From assembly GCF_014202895.1 (NCBI RefSeq), contig NZ_JACHHV010000001.1:62001-126000 (forward strand): a stretch of DNA of 64,000 nucleotides. The letters are read 5' to 3'. The position numbers and the translations under genes were made by a program. The DNA is from Lactovum miscens (GTDB lineage: Bacteria > Bacillota > Bacilli > Lactobacillales > Streptococcaceae). Positions 36,246 to 44,682 of the stretch are shown one piece after another. The notes beneath the pieces are model-generated. The model was not told the origin of the DNA and made no database searches. It saw only the letters and a program-made list of their open reading frames with translations. Numbering within the stretch: the first letter of the stretch is position 1; each line of letters opens with the position of its first letter.

Positions 36246-37288
36246 TATTTAAGCTCCTCCCCTACTTGATTAACTTGCCTTGTCTCTAATTTACTAATTT
36301 TTACGTGTTCACCTGATAAATAACTTTTAACTTCTAAAAAATTTGGTTCATGATCAAACTTGACCAACAAAGTTCCCAATGCGACATTTTGAATATATTC
36401 AATATTTCCGTAAAGAATGTTTGCTGTTAAGCTGAAGCGTTTAAAAAGTTCAATGATAACAGGTTCAGAAGAACTTTGACCTGAAAATTTTAATTCGTAA
36501 ATTGAATCTTCTGGGTTGTTTTCAAAAATGCTTGCCTCCGCCTGTTCCACATGCAAAGCTGTTCTGATAAAGTCCTGAGTCAGTGCCTCTTTAGGTTGAT
36601 CAAAGATATCAATCGTGTTTCCTTTTTCGATGACCGAACCATTTTCCATGACAGCTACCTTGTTACAGATTTCTTTGACGACTTGCATCTCATGAGTAAT
36701 TAAAACAATTGTTATATTTAGTTTCTGATTAATTTCACGCAACAATTCTAGAACCGATAGCGTCGTCTTTGGATCAAGGGCTGATGTCGCTTCATCACAA
36801 AGCAAAATTTTAGGATCATTGGCTAAAGCACGTGCGATAGCCACACGTTGTTTTTGTCCACCAGACAATTGTTCAGGGTAAGCATCTTTTTTATCTAAGA
36901 TACCAACTAAATCAAGTAAATTTTCAACTTTTTTTTGCCTATCTTCTTTAGATAACCCAGATCCAGCTAAAGGAAAATCAACATTTTGAGAAATGGTTCT
37001 TGAAGCCATCAAATTAAAATGTTGAAAAATCATACCAATCTTTTTTCGTTCAGCACGCAACTGGCTTGGGCTCAACTTCAATAAGTCTTTGCCTGCAACT
37101 TCAACTGACCCAAAACTTGGCTTTTGAAGTAAGTTTATTACCCGGACTAATGTTGATTTTCCAGCACCCGAATAGCCTACAATGCCAAAAATATCACCAG
37201 CCTCAATCGAAATTGAAACATTCTTAACAGCTGTTACAACCTTTTTCTTTTGCGTAAACTGCACCGTAATGTTTTGTAAATCTATCAT
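36245..37288 (-). CDS. metN: Methionine ABC transporter ATPase MetN
   Basis: A 347-residue ATPase. Walker A GYSGAGKSTLV, signature LSGGQKQRVAIARAL, Walker B ILLCDEATSALD, H-loop ITHEM, and a C-terminal NIL domain (last about 90 residues) that senses methionine in this family. The start MIDLQNITV is used; the in-frame ATG at 37321 has no ribosome site, though GAAGGG lies 15 bases above the chosen start. Confidence 0.94.
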   Translation of the reverse strand: MIDLQNITVQFTQKKKVVTAVKNVSISIEAGDIFGIVGYSGAGKSTLVRVINLLQKPSFGSVEVAGKDLLKLSPSQLRAERKKIGMIFQHFNLMASRTISQNVDFPLAGSGLSKEDRQKKVENLLDLVGILDKKDAYPEQLSGGQKQRVAIARALANDPKILLCDEATSALDPKTTLSVLELLREINQKLNITIVLITHEMQVVKEICNKVAVMENGSVIEKGNTIDIFDQPKEALTQDFIRTALHVEQAEASIFENNPEDSIYELKFSGQSSSEPVIIELFKRFSLTANILYGNIEYIQNVALGTLLVKFDHEPNFLEVKSYLSGEHVKISKLETRQVNQVGEELK

Positions 37289-37414
37289 CAAAATATAATT
37301 AATCCCTTCGCCAAATAGCATATTGTTCTTAAAATTTCTTACTTTAGTAACTATTATAAGCCAAACTTTTAATTTTGGTTAAATTTCTATTTAACACGTT
37401 GCTTCAAACTAATT

Positions 37415-37458
37415 GCCTATTTGCCAAAACAAAGATAGGCCAGTTTCAATGTCTGGCC
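37415..37458 (-). terminator. Two abutting hairpins between metQ and metN
   Basis: GGCCAG/CTGGCC (37438-37443 with 37453-37458) and GCCTAT/ATAGGC (37415-37420 with 37435-37440) share bases, so they are alternatives. They follow the first metQ stop and could lower metNI expression relative to metQ. Confidence 0.45.
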
Positions 37459-37470
37459 CTGTACTAGCAG

Positions 37471-38298
37471 TTAGTTTTTAAGATCCCATGCTGACTGATC
37501 ACCACCCTTTTCAATAATCTTCTTCACTTTATCAGTTTGGTATGCCTTAACCAAAGTCTTGAAATCTTTATTATTCTTTTGTGACTTTTTCACAACGACA
37601 GCATTCTTAAATTGATCTCCTAAAGTCTTGGCATGATCTGTATCCACATAGATTGCATCTTTGGGTGTCTCTTTAAGTTGTGTTTGAACATAGTTAGTGT
37701 TGATTACTGCCGCTGTTACATCAGGAAGAGCAGCCGCAATTTGTGAAGGATCAAGCGTTTCAATCGTCAAGCCATTCTTATCTTTTATATCCTTAACAGC
37801 TGGGATCTTAGGTGCCTTATCATTTAAAGTGATAAGATCAGCTGAAGCCAACAAGTTAATGGCACGTCCACCATTTGTTACATCATTAGGAATAGCAATC
37901 TTATCGCCTGACTTTATATCCTTGACAGATTTCAATGTTTTAGAATAAAGTCCAAGTGGTGAAATATAAGTCCAACCAATATTTACAAGATCACCTTTAT
38001 TTGTTTTATTCCAGTTATCAAGGTAAACCTTTGTCTGAAATCCATTCAAGTCTAGCGAACCATCTTTGGTAGCCGGATTTTCTTCAGTATAGTCGGTAAA
38101 TTCTTTAACTTTCAAGACAATACCCTTTGATTTCACATCTTTTGCAACCTGAGACCATTCTTGTTTTTCAAAGTCGGAAGCGACACCAATTGTGTAAGTT
38201 CTTGTTTTTGCTGCTGCATTGACGTTTGCTGCAGTTCCAACAACTGTAAAGATTGTTGCGCCTGCAACAGCGATTATTATAAGATTTGATTTTTTCAT
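37471..38298 (-). CDS. metQ: MetQ/NlpA-family substrate-binding protein (proximal to metN)
   Basis: A 275-residue NlpA-type binding protein. A hydrophobic signal (residues 4-28) ends VNAAAK; no lipobox cysteine is present, unlike typical Gram-positive MetQ. The core shows FTDYTEENPATKDGSLDLNGFQ and AIPNDVTNGGRAINLL, typical of methionine-binding proteins. AGGAG precedes the ATG. About half identical by eye to the next gene, its tandem paralogue. Confidence 0.88.
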   Translation of the reverse strand: MKKSNLIIIAVAGATIFTVVGTAANVNAAAKTRTYTIGVASDFEKQEWSQVAKDVKSKGIVLKVKEFTDYTEENPATKDGSLDLNGFQTKVYLDNWNKTNKGDLVNIGWTYISPLGLYSKTLKSVKDIKSGDKIAIPNDVTNGGRAINLLASADLITLNDKAPKIPAVKDIKDKNGLTIETLDPSQIAAALPDVTAAVINTNYVQTQLKETPKDAIYVDTDHAKTLGDQFKNAVVVKKSQKNNKDFKTLVKAYQTDKVKKIIEKGGDQSAWDLKN

Positions 38299-38325
38299 TT
38301 AATTTCTCCTAAAGTTATATTTTTA

Positions 38326-39150
38326 TTATTTAAGATTCCAAGCTGGAATATCGCCTTCTTTTTTAATAATTTTGGCAACTTTATTTGATTGATAGGCATT
38401 AATCAATTTTTTGAAGTCAGCATTTTTCACTTTTGACTTTTTGGTAACTAAGATGTTTTTGTAAATATTATTCACCTTTGATCCATGGTCAGTATCTACA
38501 TATAACGCATCTTTGGGGGTTTGATGTAGTTGATCAATTACAAAATTGGTATTGATACATGCTGCTGTCACATCTGGCATAGCCACAACTTCTTGGTCTC
38601 CCTGTATTGGTTTAATTGTGATTTTTTTTACGTAAGTTTTTATGTCCTTAAGCGTGGGGGTGGCAGGTGCATTAGATTTGAGTTTTATGACTCCGATTGC
38701 ATCCAATAGTTGAAGCGCACGCCCCTCATTTGTCGGATCATTTGGAACCGCAATAATATCACCGTCTTTTAGATCCTTATAAGAATGAATTTTCTTAGAA
38801 TAAAGACCAAACGGAGAAATATATGTATAACCAACACTGACGAGGTCACCATTATGTGACTTGTTCCAATCATTGAGAAAAGCTGTATGCTGGAAAGCAT
38901 TTAGGTCAAAACTCCCGTCTTCTGTCGCAGGATTCGCTGTTGTATAGTCGTTCACCTGTATGATCTTAAGATTAATTCCATCTTTTTTAACATCTTTTGC
39001 GACTTGAGTCCACTCTGCTTTTTCAGCTGATCCTCCTACACCCAATGTATAGTTTCTTGTACCAGCACTCACAGCCGTTCCGACAGCAACTAAAGCAGTA
39101 ACGGCAATGATTGCAAGTGTAACTTTAAAAAATATCCTTTTCACTGACAT
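38326..39150 (-). CDS. metQ: MetQ/NlpA-family substrate-binding protein (tandem paralogue)
   Basis: A 274-residue paralogue of the adjacent metQ with the same order of motifs (NDYTTANPATEDGSFDLNAF, AVPNDPTNEGRALQLL). The signal ends AVSAGTR and again has no cysteine. It is the first gene after the T-box leader; 27 bases separate it from the second copy. Divergence between copies suggests split specificity (for example methionine forms or peptides), which is inference. Confidence 0.87.
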   Translation of the reverse strand: MSVKRIFFKVTLAIIAVTALVAVGTAVSAGTRNYTLGVGGSAEKAEWTQVAKDVKKDGINLKIIQVNDYTTANPATEDGSFDLNAFQHTAFLNDWNKSHNGDLVSVGYTYISPFGLYSKKIHSYKDLKDGDIIAVPNDPTNEGRALQLLDAIGVIKLKSNAPATPTLKDIKTYVKKITIKPIQGDQEVVAMPDVTAACINTNFVIDQLHQTPKDALYVDTDHGSKVNNIYKNILVTKKSKVKNADFKKLINAYQSNKVAKIIKKEGDIPAWNLK

Positions 39151-39219
39151 AATTAACTCTCCTATTTTCTAATTTACAAATAATAAATATAAGGACCTCC
39201 TGTTTAATTGAGTTGAGAT

Positions 39220-39550
39220 AAAAAAAATCGCCCCCCCTTGATACAAAAAATGTATCAAGGGGGAACGAATCTGAAAGTCAATATCGTGGTACCATCCCAA
39301 TTCGCGTTAAATTTTCTTTTCGTATACAAAATAAAAAACGCCTCAGCAACATCAGTGTGCACTTCCTTAATGTTGAGTCCATTAACGTGAACAATCCCGG
39401 ATAAAACTAACGATTTAACGTTCATCCTATCTAATCTCAGGCCATTTTCATTCCCATTACCAGTCCTGCTTTCACTAAATTGCAAGATCCCTAAGCTGGT
39501 AGCTGCTCACTACTTTCCTGATCTACTTATTTCATTATTTGTAAATTGTA
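39220..39550 (-). promoter_or_regulatory. T-box leader of the metQQNI operon
   Basis: The minus-strand T-box sequence TTGGGATGGTACCACG (within 39284-39306) lies upstream of a strong terminator: a 12-bp stem (39233-39244 with 39252-39263) and eight T at 39220-39227. The 5' part has stem-I-like GTAGTGAGCAG. Downstream genes point to methionine; an ATG specifier candidate is in the GGGAATGAAAATGG region. Uncharged tRNA-Met would favour the antiterminator. Confidence 0.88.
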
Positions 39551-39555
39551 CGATT

Positions 39556-39584
39556 AGTATAACCTGTCTCAATTAATTTGTCAA
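39556..39584 (-). promoter_or_regulatory. Promoter of the metQQNI T-box transcript
   Basis: Minus-strand TTGACA (39579-39584), 17 bases, TATACT (39556-39561). Confidence 0.85.
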
Positions 39585-39646
39585 GAGAAAATCACAAATT
39601 TTCTGACAATTCAATTGTCACTGCAAGAACTCATAGTTAAAAAATG

Positions 39647-39652
39647 TATAAT
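39647..39652 (+). promoter_or_regulatory. ybaK -10 box, leaderless type
   Basis: TATAAT followed by exactly six bases and the ATG at 39659; no ribosome site. Confidence 0.6.
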
Positions 39653-39658
39653 TAAATT

Positions 39659-40135
39659 ATGGCAAAAAAGGAAAAAATAAAAAAAACTTTGGTTGAGCAG
39701 ATTCTTGACAAAGCCAAAATTGGTTATGAAAGTATTCTGTTCAACACATTAGAGAGTGGAAAATTACCTACCGGAATTGGATATGACGAAGTCTACAAAA
39801 CTTTGGCTTTGATTGGTGACAAAACAGGTCCATTGATCGGAATCCTCCCATTGACCCATCACCTTTCCGAAAAAAAACTGGCCAAAATTTCCGGGAACAA
39901 AAAAGTAAACATGGTTCCACAAAAAGATTTACAAAAAATGACAGGTTATGCTCATGGGGCAAATAATCCTGTAGGGATTTGGCAAACCAAAAAGTTTCCA
40001 ATCTATATTGACAAAGTAGCTCTTGAAAGTGATTTTATGTACGTTTCAGCTGGTGAACTTGGTCGGTCCATGAGAATTAATCCATCAGAACTGGCTGAAT
40101 TTGTTCAGGCAAATTTTTATGACCTTTCAGAATAA
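39659..40135 (+). CDS. ybaK: YbaK/EbsC-family aminoacyl-tRNA deacylase
   Basis: A 158-residue protein with the YbaK fold marks: an N-terminal EQILDKAKIGYE segment, the Lys of KTLALIGDKTG, GANNPVGIWQTKKFPIYID and the C-terminal VSAGELGRSMRINPSEL. YbaK proteins clear Cys from mischarged tRNA-Pro. The ATG lies six bases after a -10 box with no ribosome site. Confidence 0.9.
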   Translation: MAKKEKIKKTLVEQILDKAKIGYESILFNTLESGKLPTGIGYDEVYKTLALIGDKTGPLIGILPLTHHLSEKKLAKISGNKKVNMVPQKDLQKMTGYAHGANNPVGIWQTKKFPIYIDKVALESDFMYVSAGELGRSMRINPSELAEFVQANFYDLSE

Positions 40136-40196
40136 AGATTCCTTGTCCACCATCAGACTTACAAATCGAACTTGGTATGAAAAGTATTTTAAATTC

Positions 40197-40205
40197 TGAT
40201 ATAAT
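40197..40205 (+). promoter_or_regulatory. DUF3397 gene promoter, leaderless type
   Basis: TGATATAAT (TATAAT 40200-40205), six bases, ATG at 40212. Confidence 0.7.
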
Positions 40206-40211
40206 AAGTCA

Positions 40212-40568
40212 ATGAACATTTGGACCAAGATTTTTATCGTTCTTTTCCCATTGATTATCTATGTGGTATTAAATCTCTTATTTAAGTTATTGAAGCTTAA
40301 AAAACGAAAAGGAATAAAAGTTTTCGACATTTTTTTAATTTTCCTTGTATTTGGGCTTGATGGATTCGTCAAAAACGCAACAAGTATTTCTATTTTTCCA
40401 TATTATATTATGATTGCTTCTGGTATTGGGCTTTTTTTATTACTTATTGACCTCCTTGTTCACAGAACATTTCAAGTTAACGACTTCCTTAAAAGATTCT
40501 GGAGAGTGCTTTTAATAGACAGCTCGGTAATGTATTTTTGTTTTATCGTTGCAACCTTATTCATATAA
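40212..40568 (+). CDS. DUF3397-family membrane protein
   Basis: A 118-residue protein with four membrane helices and a basic linker (KLLKLKKRKGIK) after helix 1. Size, topology and the VNDFLKRFWRVLLI segment fit DUF3397, a Lactobacillales family of unknown function often close to wall genes. Single gene ending at a shared bidirectional terminator. Leaderless start as above. Confidence 0.75.
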   Translation: MNIWTKIFIVLFPLIIYVVLNLLFKLLKLKKRKGIKVFDIFLIFLVFGLDGFVKNATSISIFPYYIMIASGIGLFLLLIDLLVHRTFQVNDFLKRFWRVLLIDSSVMYFCFIVATLFI

Positions 40569-40587
40569 ATAAACTTGATTATTCAAC

Positions 40588-40615
40588 TAAAATAGAACCA
40601 CTTTTGGTTCTATTT
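40588..40615. terminator. Bidirectional terminator between DUF3397 and cadD genes
   Basis: Perfect 12-bp stem (40588-40599 with 40604-40615), loop of four, A-run and T-run at the two sides. Confidence 0.9.
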
Positions 40616-40626
40616 TGTTAATTATT

Positions 40627-41235
40627 TTAAAGAAAACTTATAACCTTACTTAGCGTTCCTGCTTCTATAAGAACCATGATTCCAATACCAATGTAAATAA
40701 CAGCCATAATCCAGCGGCTGTAATTTCCTAGGAAAGCCCTGAGAGCTTCAATTCTCGAAAGGGCACGACCTATCAATCCAAGAAAAATAATGTTAACAAA
40801 CATTGTCAGCACTGCCACAAGCAAAGCTGTTCTTGATAATGTGACAAAAAATGGAGTAAAAAGACCAATATTATCAGCACCACAACTGGCAAAACTTAAT
40901 AATGCAACTGTCCAAATCATATTTTTATTTCTACGTTTTTCAAGTGCCTCGGCAATTTCTTTTTCTTCATCGTCACCTTTAATAAGATATTTTAACCCAA
41001 AAGCAATTGGGATAAGACCAAGTAGGCCCAGCAACCACTGTTTTGGAACAAATCCTAATACGAAGGCAAAAATTAAGCTTACTATGATCAAACCTGACGA
41101 ACCCAAAATTTGTCCCAAAGCGATTGAGGAAAATTCTTGACGATGATTTCCACAAAAGAGAATTGCCAAAATTAATAATAAATCAAGTGCTGTCGCCCAA
41201 TAGATAAGAGTAGCTTGGAGAATAATTGAAATCAT
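40627..41235 (-). CDS. cadD: CadD-family cation resistance transporter
   Basis: A 202-residue membrane protein with five to six helices and the family motifs ATALDLLLILAILF in helix 1 and SFASCGADNIGLFTPFF in the centre. CadD proteins export cadmium and related divalent metals. The AAAGGG ribosome site lies between it and the upstream arsR-type regulator (18-base gap), so it is the regulated partner. The ion cannot be decided, though the regulator points to zinc-like ions. Confidence 0.88.
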   Translation of the reverse strand: MISIILQATLIYWATALDLLLILAILFCGNHRQEFSSIALGQILGSSGLIIVSLIFAFVLGFVPKQWLLGLLGLIPIAFGLKYLIKGDDEEKEIAEALEKRRNKNMIWTVALLSFASCGADNIGLFTPFFVTLSRTALLVAVLTMFVNIIFLGLIGRALSRIEALRAFLGNYSRWIMAVIYIGIGIMVLIEAGTLSKVISFL

Positions 41236-41253
41236 GTTTGCCCTTTCTTAAGT

Positions 41254-41535
41254 TTATTCTGTCAAATGGTCAAAAACATCCTGCATGAGATGCAGGATAT
41301 GATGATCAGAAATTCTATAAATCACTGTTTTCCCAGATTTTTCACTACTCAAAACTGCTGAACTTTTGAGCAGTTTTAATTGTTGGCTTACCAGAGATTG
41401 GCTGAGATCCGTTAAATCTACAATTTGGCCGACTGTTTTCGCTTCTGAAAAAAGCGTCATTAGGATTCTAAGGCGATTTTCGTTACCAAAAAGCTTAAAA
41501 AAATTAGCCGATTTTTGTAAGTCTATATTATTCAT
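41254..41535 (-). CDS. ArsR/SmtB-family metal-responsive repressor
   Basis: A 93-residue winged-helix repressor. The recognition helix is in LTDLSQSLVSQQLKLLKSS. The protein has no cysteine, so the cadmium/lead site of CadC is absent, but SDHHILHLMQDVFDHLTE in the last helix gives Asp-x-His and, eleven positions on, His-x-x-Glu, the alpha-5 zinc/cobalt pattern of CzrA. Its start codon lies inside a perfect 36-bp palindrome, probably its own operator. Confidence 0.9.
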   Translation of the reverse strand: MNNIDLQKSANFFKLFGNENRLRILMTLFSEAKTVGQIVDLTDLSQSLVSQQLKLLKSSAVLSSEKSGKTVIYRISDHHILHLMQDVFDHLTE

Positions 41536-41565
41536 ATTATTATATTATAATATAATAATATGAAT
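41530..41565. promoter_or_regulatory. 36-bp perfect palindrome: ArsR-type operator covering promoter and start codon
   Basis: ATTCAT at 41530-41535 and ATGAAT at 41560-41565 flank an AT-only palindromic core of 24 bases. TTGACA lies next to it (minus strand), 17 bases from TAATAT, which is six bases before the ATG. Repressor binding here would cover the -10, start site and start codon. Confidence 0.75.
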
Positions 41566-41905
41566 GTCAATACAAATAAGACTACAATTAAATCAATTTC
41601 GCCAATTACGTATCTAAGGCCACTCTATTATTACCAATTTTCGACTCAAAGTTATTAATAAAAAATTCTTCCCTTTGAAAGTCTAAAAGTATTTAGACTG
41701 AAATAATTGACTCTAAACAACCTTTCGTTTCTAAAAGTAAGCAATTTTTAATTATTTCCCGAATTCCCATATTTTAATCGATTTTTTTGGTAAGAAAGAT
41801 GATCAAATCAAGCAGTATAAATTGGCTCGTAAATAAATGTTCAGTTAACCAAATTTCGATTGCTACTATCACTTCACCTACCATAAATATTAAACAGTTA
41901 CAAAA
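41566..41905. other. Gene-free stretch
   Basis: AT-rich; contains only short stem-like repeats such as AGTCTAAAAGTATTTAGACT near 41688. No supported gene. Confidence 0.4.
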
Positions 41906-41933
41906 AAAGAACTCACTTCCCAGTAAGTTCTTT
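41904..41933 (-). terminator. Terminator of ydbC
   Basis: AAGAACT/AGTTCTT stem overlapping the ydbC stop, then seven T on the minus strand. Confidence 0.85.
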
Positions 41934-42128
41934 AACTAACTTTTGAAATTCCTCATTATTCAAGGTGATTCCTTTTCCCATCTTTGTGTGATCTGGTGAC
42001 CAAGTACGAATGTCAAACTTTGGATCTGCATCATTCCAAGAAACACGGTTTAACTCTTTTGTCCAGCCATTGGCAGTGATCGAAAGCTCAATTAGATGTT
42101 CTACAATTTCAAATTTTAAATCTGCCAT
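41913..42128 (-). CDS. ydbC: YdbC, PC4-like single-stranded nucleic-acid-binding protein
   Basis: A 71-residue protein of the YdbC/PC4 type: beta strands around FEIVEHLIELS, GWTKELNRVSWNDADPKFDI and the RTWSPDHTKMGKGITL turn, then a C-terminal helix. Lactococcal YdbC is known to bind single-stranded DNA as a dimer. ATG follows GGAGAAA. It lies 34 bases after nadR and may be co-transcribed. Confidence 0.9.
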   Translation of the reverse strand: MADLKFEIVEHLIELSITANGWTKELNRVSWNDADPKFDIRTWSPDHTKMGKGITLNNEEFQKLVKELTGK

Positions 42129-42162
42129 TTTTCTCCATTACAATAAAAATTTAATTTAACCA

Positions 42163-43305
42163 TTAGTATTCTAGACGTTTAATTTCAACTCCGGTAAATT
42201 GTTTAACGGAATCAATGGCATGATGATACCGTTGCAAAAAACCACGTTCATCACGAGAATGACCATTGTCAGACAAAATAACGACTTTTTCCATCAGACC
42301 AAATTCTTCAAGTTGACGCATCAATTCTTCATGAAATTCAAGACGACTTGCTTCCCATTCCATATTACGAAAACCATCATCTACATAATCCGTAATTGGC
42401 GGAATCACTAGTATCAAATCCATGTGTTCGTCAGCGATTGTCTTTTGAAAAAGGGGCTCCAATTGAAGAAATTGGTCTTTTTTAAGATATAATTTTGCAT
42501 AAACGCGGGTAACAATCGCATCTGTATCTAAAAATACAATTCCTGAATTAGCAGATGAATTCACTTCACGTGAATTAGCATCATATTGACCTGTGATCAT
42601 GCGAGCATAGTCATCCATACCCAGTTCGTCATCATCAATATTTGAAAATTCTTCGTACTCTCGTGCAAATTCTAATGAAAATGGTGCATTAATCGAGCGC
42701 GCCAACCAGCGTACCAAGGTTGATTTACCAGTTGAGGCAGAGCCCATCACCGTCACAACTTTTGAGAAGTGGCGACGAAAAACTCTGTTAATATCATTCC
42801 AGTGAAGTTGTGGATTCTCGCGAATCTGGGTTGCTGAAATTTTAATATCATGACGATCCGCAATTTCAACAGCATAAATATTACCATCATCAATTGGAAA
42901 GCGTTTTGTCAGTTCAGTAACGTATTCTTTTTCTCCCACATAAAAAGTGACTTCTAAATTTTTCTCTATAGTGTTTTTACGGATCAAATCAAAAAGCATA
43001 TTTGCCCACTGGTTCCATCCATCTGGTATGGGGGGAATATTTTCCTCATCCAACATAGCTACCTTAATATCTGGTTCATCATTATAGGCTTCACGTAGAT
43101 ATCTGAAACGTTTTGAAAGAGGAAGACCAATCTCGGCACCACGATCATGATTTGTACCAGATGCAATCAAAAGAACCCCATCATTTAGAGCAACACATTT
43201 GTATATTTGCTGCTGATGACCAATATGAAGTGGTGCAAATGTTCCAAAATAAACGCCAATTTTTTTCCCCTTCAGTCTTGATTTGGAGATGTTGTTGGTT
43301 ATCAT
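42163..43305 (-). CDS. nadR: NadR: NMN adenylyltransferase and ribosylnicotinamide kinase
   Basis: A 380-residue bifunctional NAD salvage enzyme. The N-terminal nucleotidyltransferase domain has GTFAPLHIGHQQQIYK (HIGH motif) and ISATQIRENP; the C-terminal kinase has Walker A GSASTGKSTLVRWLA at about 190-205. It lacks the N-terminal repressor helix-turn-helix of E. coli NadR, as is usual in Gram-positives. GAAAGG precedes the ATG. Confidence 0.93.
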   Translation of the reverse strand: MITNNISKSRLKGKKIGVYFGTFAPLHIGHQQQIYKCVALNDGVLLIASGTNHDRGAEIGLPLSKRFRYLREAYNDEPDIKVAMLDEENIPPIPDGWNQWANMLFDLIRKNTIEKNLEVTFYVGEKEYVTELTKRFPIDDGNIYAVEIADRHDIKISATQIRENPQLHWNDINRVFRRHFSKVVTVMGSASTGKSTLVRWLARSINAPFSLEFAREYEEFSNIDDDELGMDDYARMITGQYDANSREVNSSANSGIVFLDTDAIVTRVYAKLYLKKDQFLQLEPLFQKTIADEHMDLILVIPPITDYVDDGFRNMEWEASRLEFHEELMRQLEEFGLMEKVVILSDNGHSRDERGFLQRYHHAIDSVKQFTGVEIKRLEY

Positions 43306-43324
43306 TACTATAACCTTTCTAAAC

Positions 43325-44614
43325 TTATGCTCGAACTGTCATTGACTTTCCATCAGGTTGGTACAAATTAATTAGACTTTCGCCATTTTTTCGAATCATG
43401 TCACCAACCTCTACGGCTTCTGGCAAGTCAATTAGTAGAAGTTCCATAGGTTTTGGTGCACGATCAATTAATTCACCAGTTGCTGCCAAACGGAGATTCA
43501 AAACCTTCGTCTCAAAATGACGAAAACCTGGTCCGTAGAATTCAATTATATCTCCTTCCATAATAACATTTCGCTGGCGTATGGTGGCAGTCATTGTCTT
43601 GGCATCAAAGCTCACAACTTCACCTACAAACTTGTATTCTGGAATCTTGCGACGAGCTCCGAAGAGTTGTTTATTCTCATCTGGGACACCATAGTAAAAA
43701 CCAGTATCAAGCTCTCTTTGAGCGACTTTCCACAGTTCCTTCACCAAATCAGGTTTTATGGACTCAAACTTTTCTGGGCTTTCTAGATAAGCATCAACAG
43801 CAGCGCGATAGACCATGGTTACGGTCGAAACATAGTGTATCGACTTCATTCTTCCCTCAATTTTAAGAGAATCAACCCCATTTTCGATCATATCTGGAAT
43901 ATGCTCAATCATACTCATATCAACAGCTGACATAGAAAATTCTTCTGGAATTCCCCCTTTTATTGAACGACGTTCCTGACCAAATGGTAAGTCATAAAGA
44001 TCGTATTTCCAGCGGCAAGACTGGGAACACCCACCACGGTTGGCATCGCGCAAGCTCATGTAGTTTGATAGAACACAACGTCCAGAGTAAGAAATACACA
44101 TAGCCCCATGAACAAAAGCTTCAATCTGGACATTAGTGTTTTTTCGAATTTCCGCCAGCTCAGCCATTGAAACTTCTCGTGCTAGCACAACACGCTCTAG
44201 TCCAAGGCTTTTCCAAAATTCCAAGGTCTCATAATTTGTCGCTGAGGCCTGAGTGGACAAGTGAATTGGCAAACCTGGAGCCTCTGCCACACAAATAGCA
44301 ACTAAGGCTGGATCAGATATGATCACTGCATGAATTCCAATGTCACGAAGCTTGCGGAACCATTCACCAGCTCCTTCTTCATTACCTTCATGGGTTACCA
44401 TGTTAGCTGCCACATAAAGATGACCATTATGAGACTCAGCATATGACACGCCCTCCGACATTTCTTCAAAGCTAAAATTACCTGCACGTGAGCGTAGGCC
44501 ATAAGCTTGCCCACCAATAAAAACAGCATCTGCTCCATAATCAAAGGCAACTTTGAGCTTTTCTAACGTACCAGCAGGCGATAAGACCTCAGGAGCTCTT
44601 CTTGTATTTTGCAT
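43325..44614 (-). CDS. U32-family peptidase-like protein (TrhP type, long)
   Basis: A 429-residue U32 protein with the family signature EAFVHGAMCISYSGRCVLSNYMS and the cysteine cluster GGCSQSCRWKYDLYD. U32 pairs like this are linked with tRNA uridine-34 hydroxylation (TrhP1/P2) and were earlier called collagenases. The start at 44614 follows AGAAGAAA; an ATG at 44638 is another option. Its shorter partner lies directly upstream. Confidence 0.9.
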   Translation of the reverse strand: MQNTRRAPEVLSPAGTLEKLKVAFDYGADAVFIGGQAYGLRSRAGNFSFEEMSEGVSYAESHNGHLYVAANMVTHEGNEEGAGEWFRKLRDIGIHAVIISDPALVAICVAEAPGLPIHLSTQASATNYETLEFWKSLGLERVVLAREVSMAELAEIRKNTNVQIEAFVHGAMCISYSGRCVLSNYMSLRDANRGGCSQSCRWKYDLYDLPFGQERRSIKGGIPEEFSMSAVDMSMIEHIPDMIENGVDSLKIEGRMKSIHYVSTVTMVYRAAVDAYLESPEKFESIKPDLVKELWKVAQRELDTGFYYGVPDENKQLFGARRKIPEYKFVGEVVSFDAKTMTATIRQRNVIMEGDIIEFYGPGFRHFETKVLNLRLAATGELIDRAPKPMELLLIDLPEAVEVGDMIRKNGESLINLYQPDGKSMTVRA

Positions 44615-44682
44615 AATTTTTCTTCTTTCTATTTGCATGATAGATTGTAAGATTTTAGTAAGCCGTAGACATCAAAATTTAT

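Noticed and set aside
39255-39485. 76-codon minus-strand reading frame in the metQ leader
   Set aside because: It lies wholly inside the T-box leader, covers the T-box sequence and has no protein-like features; the RNA structure explains the region.
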